From: JAJFHI01 sp050633705
GTDB taxonomy: Bacteria; Pseudomonadota; Alphaproteobacteria; Rhizobiales; Hyphomicrobiaceae
Direction of reading: 5' to 3'
Assembly: GCA_050633705.1 (NCBI GenBank)
Contig: JBOEGZ010000003.1
Coordinates: forward strand, 1-64,000
Length of the DNA: 64,000 bases
The translations under genes and the position numbers were made by a program. The notes beneath the pieces were generated by a model. The model had not been told where the DNA came from. It saw nothing but the letters and a program-made list of their open reading frames with translations, and searched no databases. Each line of letters starts with the position of its first letter. The first letter of the stretch is position 1. Below, piece after piece: positions 38,001 through 44,973 of this stretch.

Positions 38001-38645
38001 GAGCATCAATCCGTGCTGGTGTTCTCTGGCATCGGCATGACGCGTGCCAAACAACATCGCAAACACGGCAAGGGCCAGCGTAATCATAAATGACGTGCCA
38101 TCGAAACTAATAGGGGGCAGTTTTGTGGTGGCCTGAGAGTCATTTCCGATCAGAATTTCTATGGCGATCGCAATCGCCTTCAGCTGCAATGCAATATAAG
38201 GCAGCAGAGCAATGACCATAAAAATTGTTACGACAGCGGCAACGGATTGGCTCTTGCCATATCGTGCAGAAACAAAATCAGCGACTGACGTGATGTTGTG
38301 ATTTTTTGCTAAACGCACAACATAAAGGACCAACGGCAGCCCAATCGTGAACATCAAGATCGGGCCGAGATAAATTGGAACAAAATCATAGCCAGTGCGT
38401 GCTGACAGACCGACGTTTCCAAAGAAGGACCATGCCGTGCAGTAAACTGCTAAGCTGAGAGAATAGAGAACCGCGCCAGACCAAGCATTTGCCTGCCCGC
38501 CAAAATGACGTTGATACCAACTCGGAGTTGGAGCCCCTTTACCTGAAGATTGGTCACGGTTGAAACGATCACCAAACCATGCAATCGCGAACAGAGTGCT
38601 GAGGTAAGCCAAAGCAAGGGTCGCTATGAAGGGGCCATCAAACAT
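35055..38645 (-). CDS. Hybrid histidine kinase with N-terminal sodium:solute symporter domain, CrbS-like
   Basis: A 1196-residue sensor. Residues about 1-510 form an SSF-type membrane domain with about 13 helices, including the SSF landmarks GLSARTGYDFVPIYLGP and HNITSVADFVSARYGKSQS. A linker and PAS-like region follow. The H-box FLAAASHDILQPLNAARLY has His841, the HATPase domain ends in the G-box GLGLGLSIVDR, and a C-terminal receiver has Asp1123 in ILADYHLD. Such SSF-kinases (CbrA, CrbS) sense or couple to carbon-source uptake. The neighbouring LuxR-type regulator, convergent 89 bases away, is the probable partner. All catalytic residues seem intact. Confidence 0.93.
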   Translation of the reverse strand: MFDGPFIATLALAYLSTLFAIAWFGDRFNRDQSSGKGAPTPSWYQRHFGGQANAWSGAVLYSLSLAVYCTAWSFFGNVGLSARTGYDFVPIYLGPILMFTIGLPLVLYVVRLAKNHNITSVADFVSARYGKSQSVAAVVTIFMVIALLPYIALQLKAIAIAIEILIGNDSQATTKLPPISFDGTSFMITLALAVFAMLFGTRHADAREHQHGLMLAIATGSVVKLVAFATVGLFAIYSVFSGLDHFIDRASQNYRIMEVFGQGFVGDHWVTVTLLSFVGILLLPRQFHVGVVENASEAQVRSARWMFPLYLIAIMMFVVAIAVAGVMTVPTNGTPADYYVLGLPIAGGSHAMTLLAFLGGLSATTSMVIVETIALAIMVCNGLFVPMLLRQNIVAFLPLGGMTTRLLVIRRVAIVVILLCSYFVYRAIGTNDNLTAIGLISLAGVAQVAPVFFGGLIWRDGTAHGAIAGLVVGFLVWGYTMLLPWVADAGWISSTVVSDGPFGLTFLRPEQLFYLDFSPLTHSVVLSIGANILAFVTVSTAFPAKPFEQMQADAFLANSLPDAVEAATPLDPLRMSVQVRDLQSAVERYLGAERAEQAFADYAKRRQLAFDPDAEADVGLFRFTENLLASAIGPSSSRLVLALLLKRDNVSPHSARKLLDDASEALQYNRDLLQLAIDQVRHGLCVFDKDMSLVCWNRQFRILLDLPTDFVRVGLPLDRLLREFAKRGDFGSGDIENLVIQRLQKLAVTKETFQESFHNGARTLEIRTSPMPQGGIVTTFSDITDRISTATALERANESLERRVRERTAELLEVNKALEEAKAKADTANLDKTRFLAAASHDILQPLNAARLYTATLLERNLKNDDSALVGNVDASLMAVEEIFTALIDISRLDSGRLAPNIVDISLAKMFDQLRLEFGPMAQEKNLELRVVSSSVWVRSDRRMLRRILQNLVSNAIKYTRTGSVLLGVRHKGDNVLIQVIDAGPGIPADKKDVVFQEFQRLEGAGSQISGLGLGLSIVDRVCRMLQHDLSLDTEPGRGSTFSVRVPRGQVNLKPEQAQKPFALAGQMLNRGVLCIDNEPEVRNSMTALLSGWGLDVLVASSVVESVAVVQNAEQKPSIILADYHLDLGTGVNAIEAIRSQAGLNVPAIIITADHTAEVRQDIEEHGFGLLQKPVKAAALRALMLHNLNRSRPAAE

Positions 38646-39063
38646 ATCTTTTTGGCTGAATTCCTATTCCACACCACCCAAAACGCGCTCGTTGATCTGA
38701 ACCCAAGTTTCAAGTTTTTCCAATGGCAACGCCGAAGCCAGTCCGTGTCGTGGGCTCAGACTAATAGAAAACTAATTGATATCCTGTGTTTTCCATAGCC
38801 AAATGAAGCGCCTAGATCCAAGTTTATGGCGCAACAGGTAAATGACCTGCCAAAATGGCTCCTGCAGATACAAAATTTACCAGTCTGACGGCCCTTCGTT
38901 GCAGTGCAAACATCTGTGAAAAATTGTTTCAGCATGCAAACCTGTTGTGCGTCCACGCGATTCGCGGAATATCACGTCTGATTTCAGGTATTCGAGCTCT
39001 TGCACTGCAATTGCGCCAGAACAAATTCGAGAAATAATTCAATGGGCAAAGGGGATCAAGGTT
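38646..39063. other. Divergent intergenic region before mscL
   Basis: About 418 bases between the SSF-kinase start and the mscL start. An open frame enters from 38947 but its first 39 codons show no protein-like features. No hairpin or operator was recognised. Confidence 0.5.
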
Positions 39064-39459
39064 ATGGGGATAATTAGCGAATTCAAAGACTTCGCCGTTA
39101 AAGGAAATATGGTCGATATGGCTGTCGGTATCATTATCGGCGGGGCCTTTGGCACGATTATCAAATCACTCGTCTCTGATGTGATCATGCCGCCGATTGG
39201 CTTGCTTCTTGGTGGTGTTGATTTTTCAGATATCAAAATCCCGCTTAAAGACGCGGTTGGAGATGCTGAAGCCGTCACCATGAATATTGGCAGCTTCTTT
39301 AACAACGTGATCAGCTTCTTAATCGTTGCCTTCGCAGTTTTCATGCTTGTCAAAACCATGAACAAGCTTAAGGCCCAAGAAGAAGAAAAGGCAGCAGACC
39401 CAGAACCAACCAAGTCTGAAGTTCTTCTCACAGAAATTCGCGACGCATTAAAAAAGTAG
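39064..39459 (+). CDS. mscL: Large-conductance mechanosensitive channel MscL
   Basis: Forms the homopentameric pore that opens during hypo-osmotic shock. The 131-residue product is typical: the amphipathic N-helix MGIISEFKDFAVKGNMVDMAV, the pore-lining first helix with GIIIGGAFG, the periplasmic loop with IMPPIGLLLGG, the second helix FNNVISFLIVAFAVFMLVK and the cytoplasmic C-terminal bundle. The ATG at 39064 is the family start; the frame is open upstream to 38947 but without homology. A strong hairpin terminator follows 35 bases after the stop. Confidence 0.97.
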   Translation: MGIISEFKDFAVKGNMVDMAVGIIIGGAFGTIIKSLVSDVIMPPIGLLLGGVDFSDIKIPLKDAVGDAEAVTMNIGSFFNNVISFLIVAFAVFMLVKTMNKLKAQEEEKAADPEPTKSEVLLTEIRDALKK

Positions 39460-39494
39460 ATCGAACTCGGCCAAAGAGTTGCGTCGTCATCTCG

Positions 39495-39527
39495 CACACC
39501 CAGGCTTACCGCCTGGGTGTGTTTATT
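39495..39527 (+). terminator. Rho-independent terminator of mscL
   Basis: A perfect eleven-base stem (CACACCCAGGC at 39495-39505, GCCTGGGTGTG at 39511-39521) with a five-base loop is followed by TTTATTT. It is 35 bases beyond the mscL stop codon. Confidence 0.9.
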
Positions 39528-39562
39528 TGTATTTTGAGAATTGGACTTGGCGCAAGACCGCG

Positions 39563-40558
39563 TTACGAACAGCTCCCACCGCCCAAAACGCAAAACTTTG
39601 CGCAGTGAGAATGACACAGTTTCACGGCTCCCTGATCAAACATACCGCCATCAGATCTTGCCGCCTCAGCCAGTGTTTCGCCCATTTCAAACGCTTTGTC
39701 GTAGGGCAACAGCGTACACGGCAAGACGACAGGCTTATCGGCGCCCTTGCGTTTGACCACCATACGCGACGTCGCGCACATCATTTCATTCGGATTCTTG
39801 TTTAAAATTCCCCAACACGCCGTAGTAATTTCTGGCACGTCGTGACTGCCATCCATTTCCGGTAGCAACATCAACTGTTGAGGGTCAGAGGGGGAAATTG
39901 ACCAATTGTGTTGGGCGATCAACGTAGCGTAGCCTTTGCGTGATCCTTCATCTGTTTCATTCCAGCAGGTCCGACCAGCAATCGCAATTTTGAATTTATT
40001 CTTTGCAAGCCAATTCAGACCTGCGATCGCCTTATCCCATGTCTGCAGACCACGTTCCGTCTCATGCAGAGATTTCGTGTAATGATCGAGACTGACCCGC
40101 AACGTAAGTTGGTTGCGAAATTTTCTGACCAAGTCCAACAGACCAGCCTGAACCCGTGGGCGTTGCATTGGCTGCATCGCATTGGTCAACACCAGAACCT
40201 CAAACCCTCGTGCCAACGCGTCGTCGAGTATTGGAAGAATGTCAGGGTTCATAAACGGCTCACCACCGGTTATCGCGATCTCACGTGTGCCAACTTTTTC
40301 GGCCTCATCGAGAAAAGCTGAGACCTCATCGGCCGACATATAAACCAAGCGATCATTTGTTGGGCTCGATTCGATGTAACAACTGGCACACTCGATATTA
40401 CAAAGAGTGCCTGTATTGATCCAAAGGGTGTCGAGCTGAGAAAGAGCCACTTTGGCCCGCATCTCACCTTTGGCCGTTATGTCGGGATCTTCGAATTTTT
40501 CGATTTTCTTGGTATTTACAGGGCGGTGGTCCGCCCGGGACTTGATGTCTGTATTCAC
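39563..40558 (-). CDS. Radical SAM enzyme with C-terminal cysteine cluster, unknown substrate
   Basis: A 331-residue protein. The radical SAM iron-sulfur motif CNIECASC is at residues 53-60 (Cys53, Cys57, Cys60) and the SAM-binding GGEP at 98-101. The C-terminus has four cysteines (315, 319, 323, 330) in LCHSHCAKFCVLGGGSC, and further cysteines lie in CWGI, MMCATS and LPCTLLP. These could hold an auxiliary cluster, as in SPASM/twitch enzymes. No precursor peptide, reductase or partner gene is evident next door, so the substrate is unknown. An unusually structured leader lies upstream (40684-40747). Confidence 0.88.
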   Translation of the reverse strand: MNTDIKSRADHRPVNTKKIEKFEDPDITAKGEMRAKVALSQLDTLWINTGTLCNIECASCYIESSPTNDRLVYMSADEVSAFLDEAEKVGTREIAITGGEPFMNPDILPILDDALARGFEVLVLTNAMQPMQRPRVQAGLLDLVRKFRNQLTLRVSLDHYTKSLHETERGLQTWDKAIAGLNWLAKNKFKIAIAGRTCWNETDEGSRKGYATLIAQHNWSISPSDPQQLMLLPEMDGSHDVPEITTACWGILNKNPNEMMCATSRMVVKRKGADKPVVLPCTLLPYDKAFEMGETLAEAARSDGGMFDQGAVKLCHSHCAKFCVLGGGSCS

Positions 40559-40683
40559 TGAAATTCAGACCCTCTGTTAACAAATTGGCCGTTCTTCGGT
40601 AGCTCTACCACGACCAAAGTGTTCTTAAAATACAAACCCAATGACAATTACGTCACCACAGGGCCAAGCCTCAATAGCAGGAA

Positions 40684-40747
40684 CCGGCCAGCCGGTGCCT
40701 CCCCCAATGACTGGCTTATCCATCAATCATTGTTGTGGCTGGCCCGG
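40684..40747. repeat. Nested inverted repeats, possible structured RNA leader
   Basis: An outer eight-base GC stem (GGCCAGCC 40686-40693 with GGCTGGCC 40737-40744) extends by two pairs past a one-base bulge. It encloses a second stem, CAATGA 40705-40710 with TCATTG 40727-40732. No poly-U follows on either strand, so it is not an intrinsic terminator. It would lie in the transcript leader of the radical SAM gene, about 125-190 bases before its start. Confidence 0.4.
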
Positions 40748-40833
40748 CGCCTTCCAACTGAACGACCAACTTAGCCAAATTCATCTACACCACACTACAC
40801 CGTTTGCCTCTGCAGGAAATATCTCTGCTCGAA

Positions 40834-40847
40834 TTGACCAAGATCAT
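40834..40847 (+). promoter_or_regulatory. FNR/FixK-type box upstream of the small periplasmic protein gene
   Basis: TTGACCAAGATCAT matches the consensus TTGAY-N4-RTCAA at nine of ten positions. It ends 65 bases before the ATG at 40913, the same spacing as at three other genes in this region. Confidence 0.5.
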
Positions 40848-40912
40848 TGAACTTTCCCGCCCCTATCCCAAGATATGCCTAAGTAAAATTATCTAACAAT
40901 TGGAGAAATGTA

Positions 40913-41170
40913 ATGCGCAAAATGGCCTTAGCATTGGCTCTTTCGATCTGCACCACTACCGCAGCATTCGCCGACTCGAAACCATCAGACGATGAAATCG
41001 CCAAGATCAACGAGGCCATTTCGGTCCTGGGGTGTAGCGGTGGTGAAATAGAAAAAGAGGACGAAGCAAGCGGGTATTACGAAGTCGACGATGCCAAATG
41101 TCAGGATGGGATGCAATTCGATATCAAGCTCGATGAAAAATTTAGAATTATCGATCTATCCAGAGACTAA
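40913..41170 (+). CDS. Small periplasmic PepSY-like protein
   Basis: An 85-residue protein with a signal peptide (MRKMALALALSICTTTAAFA) and a single short domain of about 60 residues with the fold pattern of a PepSY domain: helix SDDEIAKINEAISVLG, then strands GYYEVDDAKC and MQFDIKLDEKFRIIDLSRD. Two cysteines (in VLGCSG and DAKCQDG) may pair in the periplasm. A GGAG lies eight bases before the ATG at 40913. PepSY proteins are often peptidase inhibitors or ligand binders; no specific function can be assigned. An FNR-like site upstream suggests induction at low oxygen. Confidence 0.75.
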   Translation: MRKMALALALSICTTTAAFADSKPSDDEIAKINEAISVLGCSGGEIEKEDEASGYYEVDDAKCQDGMQFDIKLDEKFRIIDLSRD

Positions 41171-41191
41171 CCATCTCCGCATCAATTGATT

Positions 41192-41220
41192 AGCCGCGCT
41201 TTCGTTTTGATTGCGCGGCT
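41192..41220. terminator. Hairpin between convergent genes, possible bidirectional terminator
   Basis: AGCCGCGC (41192-41199) and GCGCGGCT (41213-41220) form a perfect eight-base stem with a 13-base loop. It lies 21 bases after the small periplasmic protein gene and 15 bases after the convergent YeeE/YedE gene. No U tract follows on either strand, so intrinsic termination is uncertain. Confidence 0.45.
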
Positions 41221-41235
41221 CATCTCATATGTGAC

Positions 41236-41679
41236 TTATGTGGTTATAGTCTTTCTATTGGTGCGAGTGATGAATTTCGCAGCAACGATGCCGGTCAACA
41301 TTGCCAACACAAACGTTGCAACTGACTGGCCACCATACACCAAAGCTGCCAGTGCCGGGCCTGGGCAAAAACCGGCAAGCCCCCAACCCAAGCCGAACAG
41401 TCCAGCACCCACCACCAACCGTGAATCAATGTCCATCGCCGTTGGAAGAAAATAATCCGGCGCAAAAACCGGCTTGTAATTGTTATGCAAAACTCTAAAG
41501 CCAACAACGGTGACCGCCAACGCACTTGCCATCACAAGTGCCAGGCTTGGGTCCCAGGCACCTGCAACATCAAAGAACGATAACACTTTTGCCGGGTTCA
41601 CCATTCCAGAAACAATCACACCAAACCCAAATATAAGCCCTGAAAAAACAGCGGCGATAACAACCAAAAATCTGTGCAT
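41236..41679 (-). CDS. YeeE/YedE-type (DUF6691) transporter half
   Basis: A 147-residue membrane protein with four hydrophobic helices. It carries the motif SGMVNPAKVLSFFDVAGAWDPSLA near the N-terminus and GLGWGLAGFCPGPALA in the second half, the conserved cysteine-containing loop of the YeeE/YedE thiosulfate/sulfur transporter superfamily. It lies 12 bases downstream of the other half-size protein and the two should assemble as one transporter. In families studied (YeeE, PmpA/PmpB) the substrate is thiosulfate or another sulfur species; the substrate here is inferred only. Confidence 0.88.
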   Translation of the reverse strand: MHRFLVVIAAVFSGLIFGFGVIVSGMVNPAKVLSFFDVAGAWDPSLALVMASALAVTVVGFRVLHNNYKPVFAPDYFLPTAMDIDSRLVVGAGLFGLGWGLAGFCPGPALAALVYGGQSVATFVLAMLTGIVAAKFITRTNRKTITT

Positions 41680-41691
41680 CCTATCGCTCCC

Positions 41692-42120
41692 TTAAATTAC
41701 GTGTCGAACGACAAAGACGGTGACAAACGCAACGGTCATAAACACAGCCACAGCGACAAGAGAACGGCGAGAAAACCGCGACAGTCCACAAATGCCATGT
41801 CCACTCGTACAACCACTACCCAAAGTGGAGCCAAATCCAACGAGCACACCCGCCACCGCCACTAACACGGTGTTGGGCGAGGCAGTTATCTCGGGGGCGA
41901 CCGAGGTCGCCGCTTGATACATTACAGGCGCCGCAATGACACCGGCGAGAAATGGGAGTCGCCAGGAATATTCTTGCGAAGTCAGCCCAACGAACAATCC
42001 ACCGACAATGCCACTAATGCCCATAATGCGACCGAGAAACAACATCAATGCCACTGCCGAAAGCCCGATAAGCGCTCCTCCAATCAATGCATCCATAGGT
42101 TCAAATGGGGTGTTTGGCAT
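41692..42120 (-). CDS. YeeE/YedE-type transporter half, partner of the downstream gene
   Basis: A roughly 142-residue membrane protein with four helices. It carries the signature GFGSTLGSGCTSGHGICGLSRFSRRSL, whose cysteines correspond to the sulfur-relay cysteines of YeeE. Three consecutive ATG codons follow AAGGAG; the third (42120) has the best six-base spacing and is chosen. It heads a two-gene operon and is divergent from the VIT1/CCC1 gene. The split into two half-size proteins is the usual PmpA/PmpB-like arrangement. Confidence 0.88.
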   Translation of the reverse strand: MPNTPFEPMDALIGGALIGLSAVALMLFLGRIMGISGIVGGLFVGLTSQEYSWRLPFLAGVIAAPVMYQAATSVAPEITASPNTVLVAVAGVLVGFGSTLGSGCTSGHGICGLSRFSRRSLVAVAVFMTVAFVTVFVVRHVI

Positions 42121-42305
42121 CATCATCTCCTTGGCAAACGACAAATATAAATTCTATCAACTTCTTTTTCCTTCTCCTAGTCGCAGTGTTACAATGAGGC
42201 AGACCACAACTCTTAGACCATCTCGCGAATTCATAGAAAACAAAACTTTGCCAAAACACACCATTGCGAGACACAACGTCGAACACCAGACAGGGTATTG
42301 AATAT

Positions 42306-43037
42306 ATGACAACACCCATTCTTGAGCACGACCACACCAGCCAAGCCATACGCAAGCGATTGGGTGAACCCAAAACCGCTTCTTATCTTAGAGATTGGGT
42401 CTATGGTGGCATTGATGGTGCGATAACCACATTCGCCATTGTCGCAGGCGTCGTCGGCGCGAACCTTAGCCCACTCGTCATTCTCATCCTCGGCTTTGCA
42501 AACCTACTTGCCGATGGGTTCTCGATGGCGGCTGGCAATTATAGCGCAACCAAAACCGAGATCGATGAATACAACCAATTTCGCGAAATTGAAGAACGCC
42601 ATATCGACCTTGTTCCCGAAGGTGAACGCGAAGAATTGCGTCAGATTCTAAGGGAAATTGGGCTCGACGGATCAACCCTGGAAGATGCCACGACCGCCAT
42701 TTCATCGAACAAAGAAAAATGGATTTCACTTATGCTTTCCCAAGAGTACGGCCTAGCAACGGCTCAACGTGATCCAATCAGATCTGCACTGGGAACATTT
42801 TGTGCGTTTGTAATCTGCGGCTTTGTTCCTTTGGTGCCGTTTTTGTTTGCAATCCCCAATGCGTTTGTGGTGTCCATCGTTGCAACCGGACTTGTGTTTG
42901 TGCTGATCGGCTCACTCAAAGCCAAGTGGTCTGTTACAGCGTGGTGGGTGTCAGCGCTTGAAACGTTGGCGATTGGGGCCATTGCAGCAGCGGTTGCATA
43001 CTATGTCGGAAAATTTTTGGAAGGTTTCGTTTCATAA
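42306..43037 (+). CDS. VIT1/CCC1 family iron/manganese transporter
   Basis: A 243-residue protein with an acidic and His-containing start (EHDHTSQ), then five hydrophobic helices. The first helix region has the VIT family motif DWVYGGIDGAITTFAIVAGV. The second has GFANLLADGFSMAAGNY, where Asp and Met residues line the metal path in known VIT structures. A soluble helical segment rich in Glu (about 95-150, with EIEERHIDLVPEGEREEL) corresponds to the metal-binding domain. Probable role: export or storage of Fe2+ or Mn2+. The ATG at 42306 is chosen over an open frame 14 codons longer. Confidence 0.9.
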   Translation: MTTPILEHDHTSQAIRKRLGEPKTASYLRDWVYGGIDGAITTFAIVAGVVGANLSPLVILILGFANLLADGFSMAAGNYSATKTEIDEYNQFREIEERHIDLVPEGEREELRQILREIGLDGSTLEDATTAISSNKEKWISLMLSQEYGLATAQRDPIRSALGTFCAFVICGFVPLVPFLFAIPNAFVVSIVATGLVFVLIGSLKAKWSVTAWWVSALETLAIGAIAAAVAYYVGKFLEGFVS

Positions 43038-43056
43038 CCTGCACGGTGAAAGGGTA

Positions 43057-43070
43057 TTGACCGAGGTCAA
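43057..43070 (+). promoter_or_regulatory. FNR/FixK-type box (class II promoter) of the first universal stress gene
   Basis: TTGACCGAGGTCAA is a perfect match to TTGAY-N4-RTCAA. A -10-like TATTAT sits at 43093-43098, which puts the box centre about 41 bases before the expected transcription start near 43105, the class II position for FNR/CRP-family activators. The box ends 65 bases before the ATG at 43136. Confidence 0.75.
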
Positions 43071-43135
43071 TGTCCAAGATTTCGAGCTGCGATATTATAG
43101 GAGTTCAACTGCCAACATCCAGCGAGGTGCTCGTC

Positions 43136-43975
43136 ATGTCGTACAAAACAATTGTGGTCTATTTGCAAAACTCCAAGCGCGCTGGCTCGCTCTTAGAACT
43201 CGCAGTCCCTCTGGCCAAAAAACATGACGCCCATGTTGTCGGACTGTTCATTACACCAGACATACCCTTACACCCAGTTGTCGAAATCCATCTGCCTGAA
43301 GAAATCATCGTCAAACAACAACAAGCTATCGAGAAGGAATGTGAGCAAGTCCGTGTCATATTCAATCAAGCGACACAATCAATCACTGACAAGGTCGAAT
43401 GGCGCAATCCAACGTGTCTGCATTCAGCAATTAGCGATGTCATTGTTGATCACGCACTAAGTAGCGATTTAGTCATTATCAGCCAGGATGACGACGACCA
43501 AATGGGCTTGTGGCCCGACTTTCCCGCAGATGTTGCCCTGGGAAGCGGACGGCCTGTCCTCGTCGTACCGCGAGACGCCCATGGCGGAACTTTTGGAGAT
43601 AAAGTCATCATCGCTTGGAATGCCAGCCGGGAGGCAGCGCGTGCCACCTTCGACGCCCTTCCAATATTAGACCAAGCGCGCGAAGTTCACGTCTTAGCAG
43701 TGCTGCCTGAAAAGGACGGGAAAGGTAGCACGTTCGAACGTGGCGACGAACTTGCTGCCTCACTCGCACGCCATGATATTTCAGCGGTTGTCAGCACCGA
43801 GCCCACAGACGACCTTCCGCCTGGCGAAGCGGTTCTCGCCCATGCTCATGACAATGATTTTGATATGATTGTTATGGGGTGTTATGGGCATTCTCGTTGG
43901 CGCGAGGCGGTATTTGGCGGCGCTTCTCGACAGATTATGGACAAAATGAAGATCCCTGTGTTGATGTCCCATTGA
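43136..43975 (+). CDS. Tandem-domain universal stress protein (UspA family)
   Basis: A 279-residue protein with two UspA folds. The first half starts SYKTIVVYLQNSKRAGSLLELA, and the second starts at about residue 150 with DKVIIAWNASREAARATFDALP. The second half keeps the ATP-binding signature GCYGHSRWREAVFGGASR near its end, while the first half lacks it, so one nucleotide per chain is likely. The ATG at 43136 is the family start; the open frame begins earlier. It is closely similar in layout to the protein at 46.7-47.6 kb. An FNR-type promoter precedes it, suggesting induction under oxygen limitation. Confidence 0.93.
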   Translation: MSYKTIVVYLQNSKRAGSLLELAVPLAKKHDAHVVGLFITPDIPLHPVVEIHLPEEIIVKQQQAIEKECEQVRVIFNQATQSITDKVEWRNPTCLHSAISDVIVDHALSSDLVIISQDDDDQMGLWPDFPADVALGSGRPVLVVPRDAHGGTFGDKVIIAWNASREAARATFDALPILDQAREVHVLAVLPEKDGKGSTFERGDELAASLARHDISAVVSTEPTDDLPPGEAVLAHAHDNDFDMIVMGCYGHSRWREAVFGGASRQIMDKMKIPVLMSH

Positions 43976-44158
43976 GCCTTTTAACATGTCCACATAACAC
44001 CACATTCCGACAGCGCACCCCCTGCAACAAGTCACCGTCCTGTTTGCCGAACAGCGTATAAAAAAACCTTTGGCAGCAACACGCGACGCATCTCAAATGT
44101 CACACGAATGGTGTTCAATTTCTTGCCCCCACAAGCGGTGTTCAAATTTGTTTACGAT

Positions 44159-44172
44159 GTGACTTCCGTCAA
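44159..44172 (+). promoter_or_regulatory. FNR/FixK-like box upstream of the phasin-like gene
   Basis: GTGACTTCCGTCAA matches TTGAY-N4-RTCAA at nine of ten positions. A -10-like TAAGAT lies at 44195-44200 at the class II spacing, and the box ends 62 bases before the ATG at 44235. Confidence 0.5.
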
Positions 44173-44234
44173 AGACATGAAGGGGGCCATCCTCTAAGAT
44201 TACGTCATTCACAAACCAAATGCGGAGAGTAGAA

Positions 44235-44603
44235 ATGGAGAATTCAAAACAAGAAAAAAATATTGTGCCGCCAGGTTTTCCAGTTGAAATTGACAGTCAA
44301 TTTTTGGAAAAAATTGGCGAATTTCAAAGAAACTGGTTGTCACTGATGACGAGGGCAAATTGTGAGTTTCTAAGTTTCGTTACGCACCGCTTGGAAAAGG
44401 ACATGGAAGCTGCAGCCGAATTCTCACGGTGCAAAAATCCGTCCGAATTCTTTCAAACTCAATTCGAATTCATCGAACAAATGAGGGCCGATTATACCGC
44501 CGAAGCGCCTAAGTTTGCAAAGATCTTCAACGATCCGGCAACCAATGATGACGACGCTCCGTCGAATGGAGCTCTGACGAACGGGCGCACACGACAACAT
44601 TAG
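44235..44603 (+). CDS. Phasin-like protein
   Basis: A 122-residue, mostly helical, non-secreted protein. The central part (FLEKIGEFQRNWLSLMTRAN, then CKNPSEFFQTQFEFIEQMRA) follows the pattern of the phasin family, whose members coat polyhydroxyalkanoate granules. The C-terminal 25 residues are polar and disordered-looking. No PHA synthase or depolymerase gene is nearby. The ATG at 44235 (MENSKQEK) is preferred, with GGAGAG upstream. Its placement beside two universal stress genes and an FNR-like box suggests a role in a low-oxygen state; granule association is by family resemblance only. Confidence 0.75.
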   Translation: MENSKQEKNIVPPGFPVEIDSQFLEKIGEFQRNWLSLMTRANCEFLSFVTHRLEKDMEAAAEFSRCKNPSEFFQTQFEFIEQMRADYTAEAPKFAKIFNDPATNDDDAPSNGALTNGRTRQH

Positions 44604-44973
44604 TTCTTGGTAGGTTGTGCGCGGGGCAATCGGCCTCTTCAATAAGTTTTTGGTTAAACCTTGCGATAGGGCTGATCGCAAGGTCGTTCTCCATTGCTCA
44701 GCAACAGTCAAAAAAAAGCAATTGATGGTGACCAAGATATTGCAACCGACCAGCCGACCACCTTTCGGCTATGTCATCGCGCATGTTGGCCCGACTGAGC
44801 GCTCAAACGGCTTTTCCTATGACGCAAAACCTTGGGGCATTGCGCAACATCTAACATCCAATCACCTAATGTCTTTGCTAAATCAAACAGGTCAGTATTG
44901 ACTTTGTCTGAGAGCAGAAAAGTGAAAAGTTGAAACAGCACAGCAATCGTCATATCCCCGACGACTGTCTTCC
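44604..44973. other. Intergenic, no gene recognised
   Basis: About 370 bases between the phasin-like gene and the convergent permease gene. An open frame at 44617-44901 has no credible features. The only structure seen is the inverted repeat at 44658-44684. Confidence 0.5.
44658..44684 (+). terminator. Ten-base hairpin after the phasin-like gene
   Basis: ACCTTGCGAT (44658-44667) and ATCGCAAGGT (44675-44684) form a perfect ten-base stem with a seven-base loop, 55 bases after the phasin-like stop. It is followed by CGTTCTCC, a poor U tract. It may still stop transcription or protect the 3' end. Confidence 0.45.

Larger units (their letters stand above)
40559..40912. other. Divergent intergenic region with nested inverted repeats and an FNR-type site
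   Basis: About 354 bases between the radical SAM gene (minus) and a small periplasmic protein gene (plus). An open frame at 40641-40850 is not convincing as a gene. The region contains an outer GGCCAGCC/GGCTGGCC repeat (40686-40693, 40737-40744), an inner CAATGA/TCATTG repeat, and a FNR-like box at 40834-40847 listed separately. Confidence 0.55.

Noticed and set aside
44617..44901. A 94-codon open frame between the phasin-like gene and the permease
   Set aside because: No ribosome-binding site, no domain and it contains the hairpin at 44658-44684; treated as non-coding.
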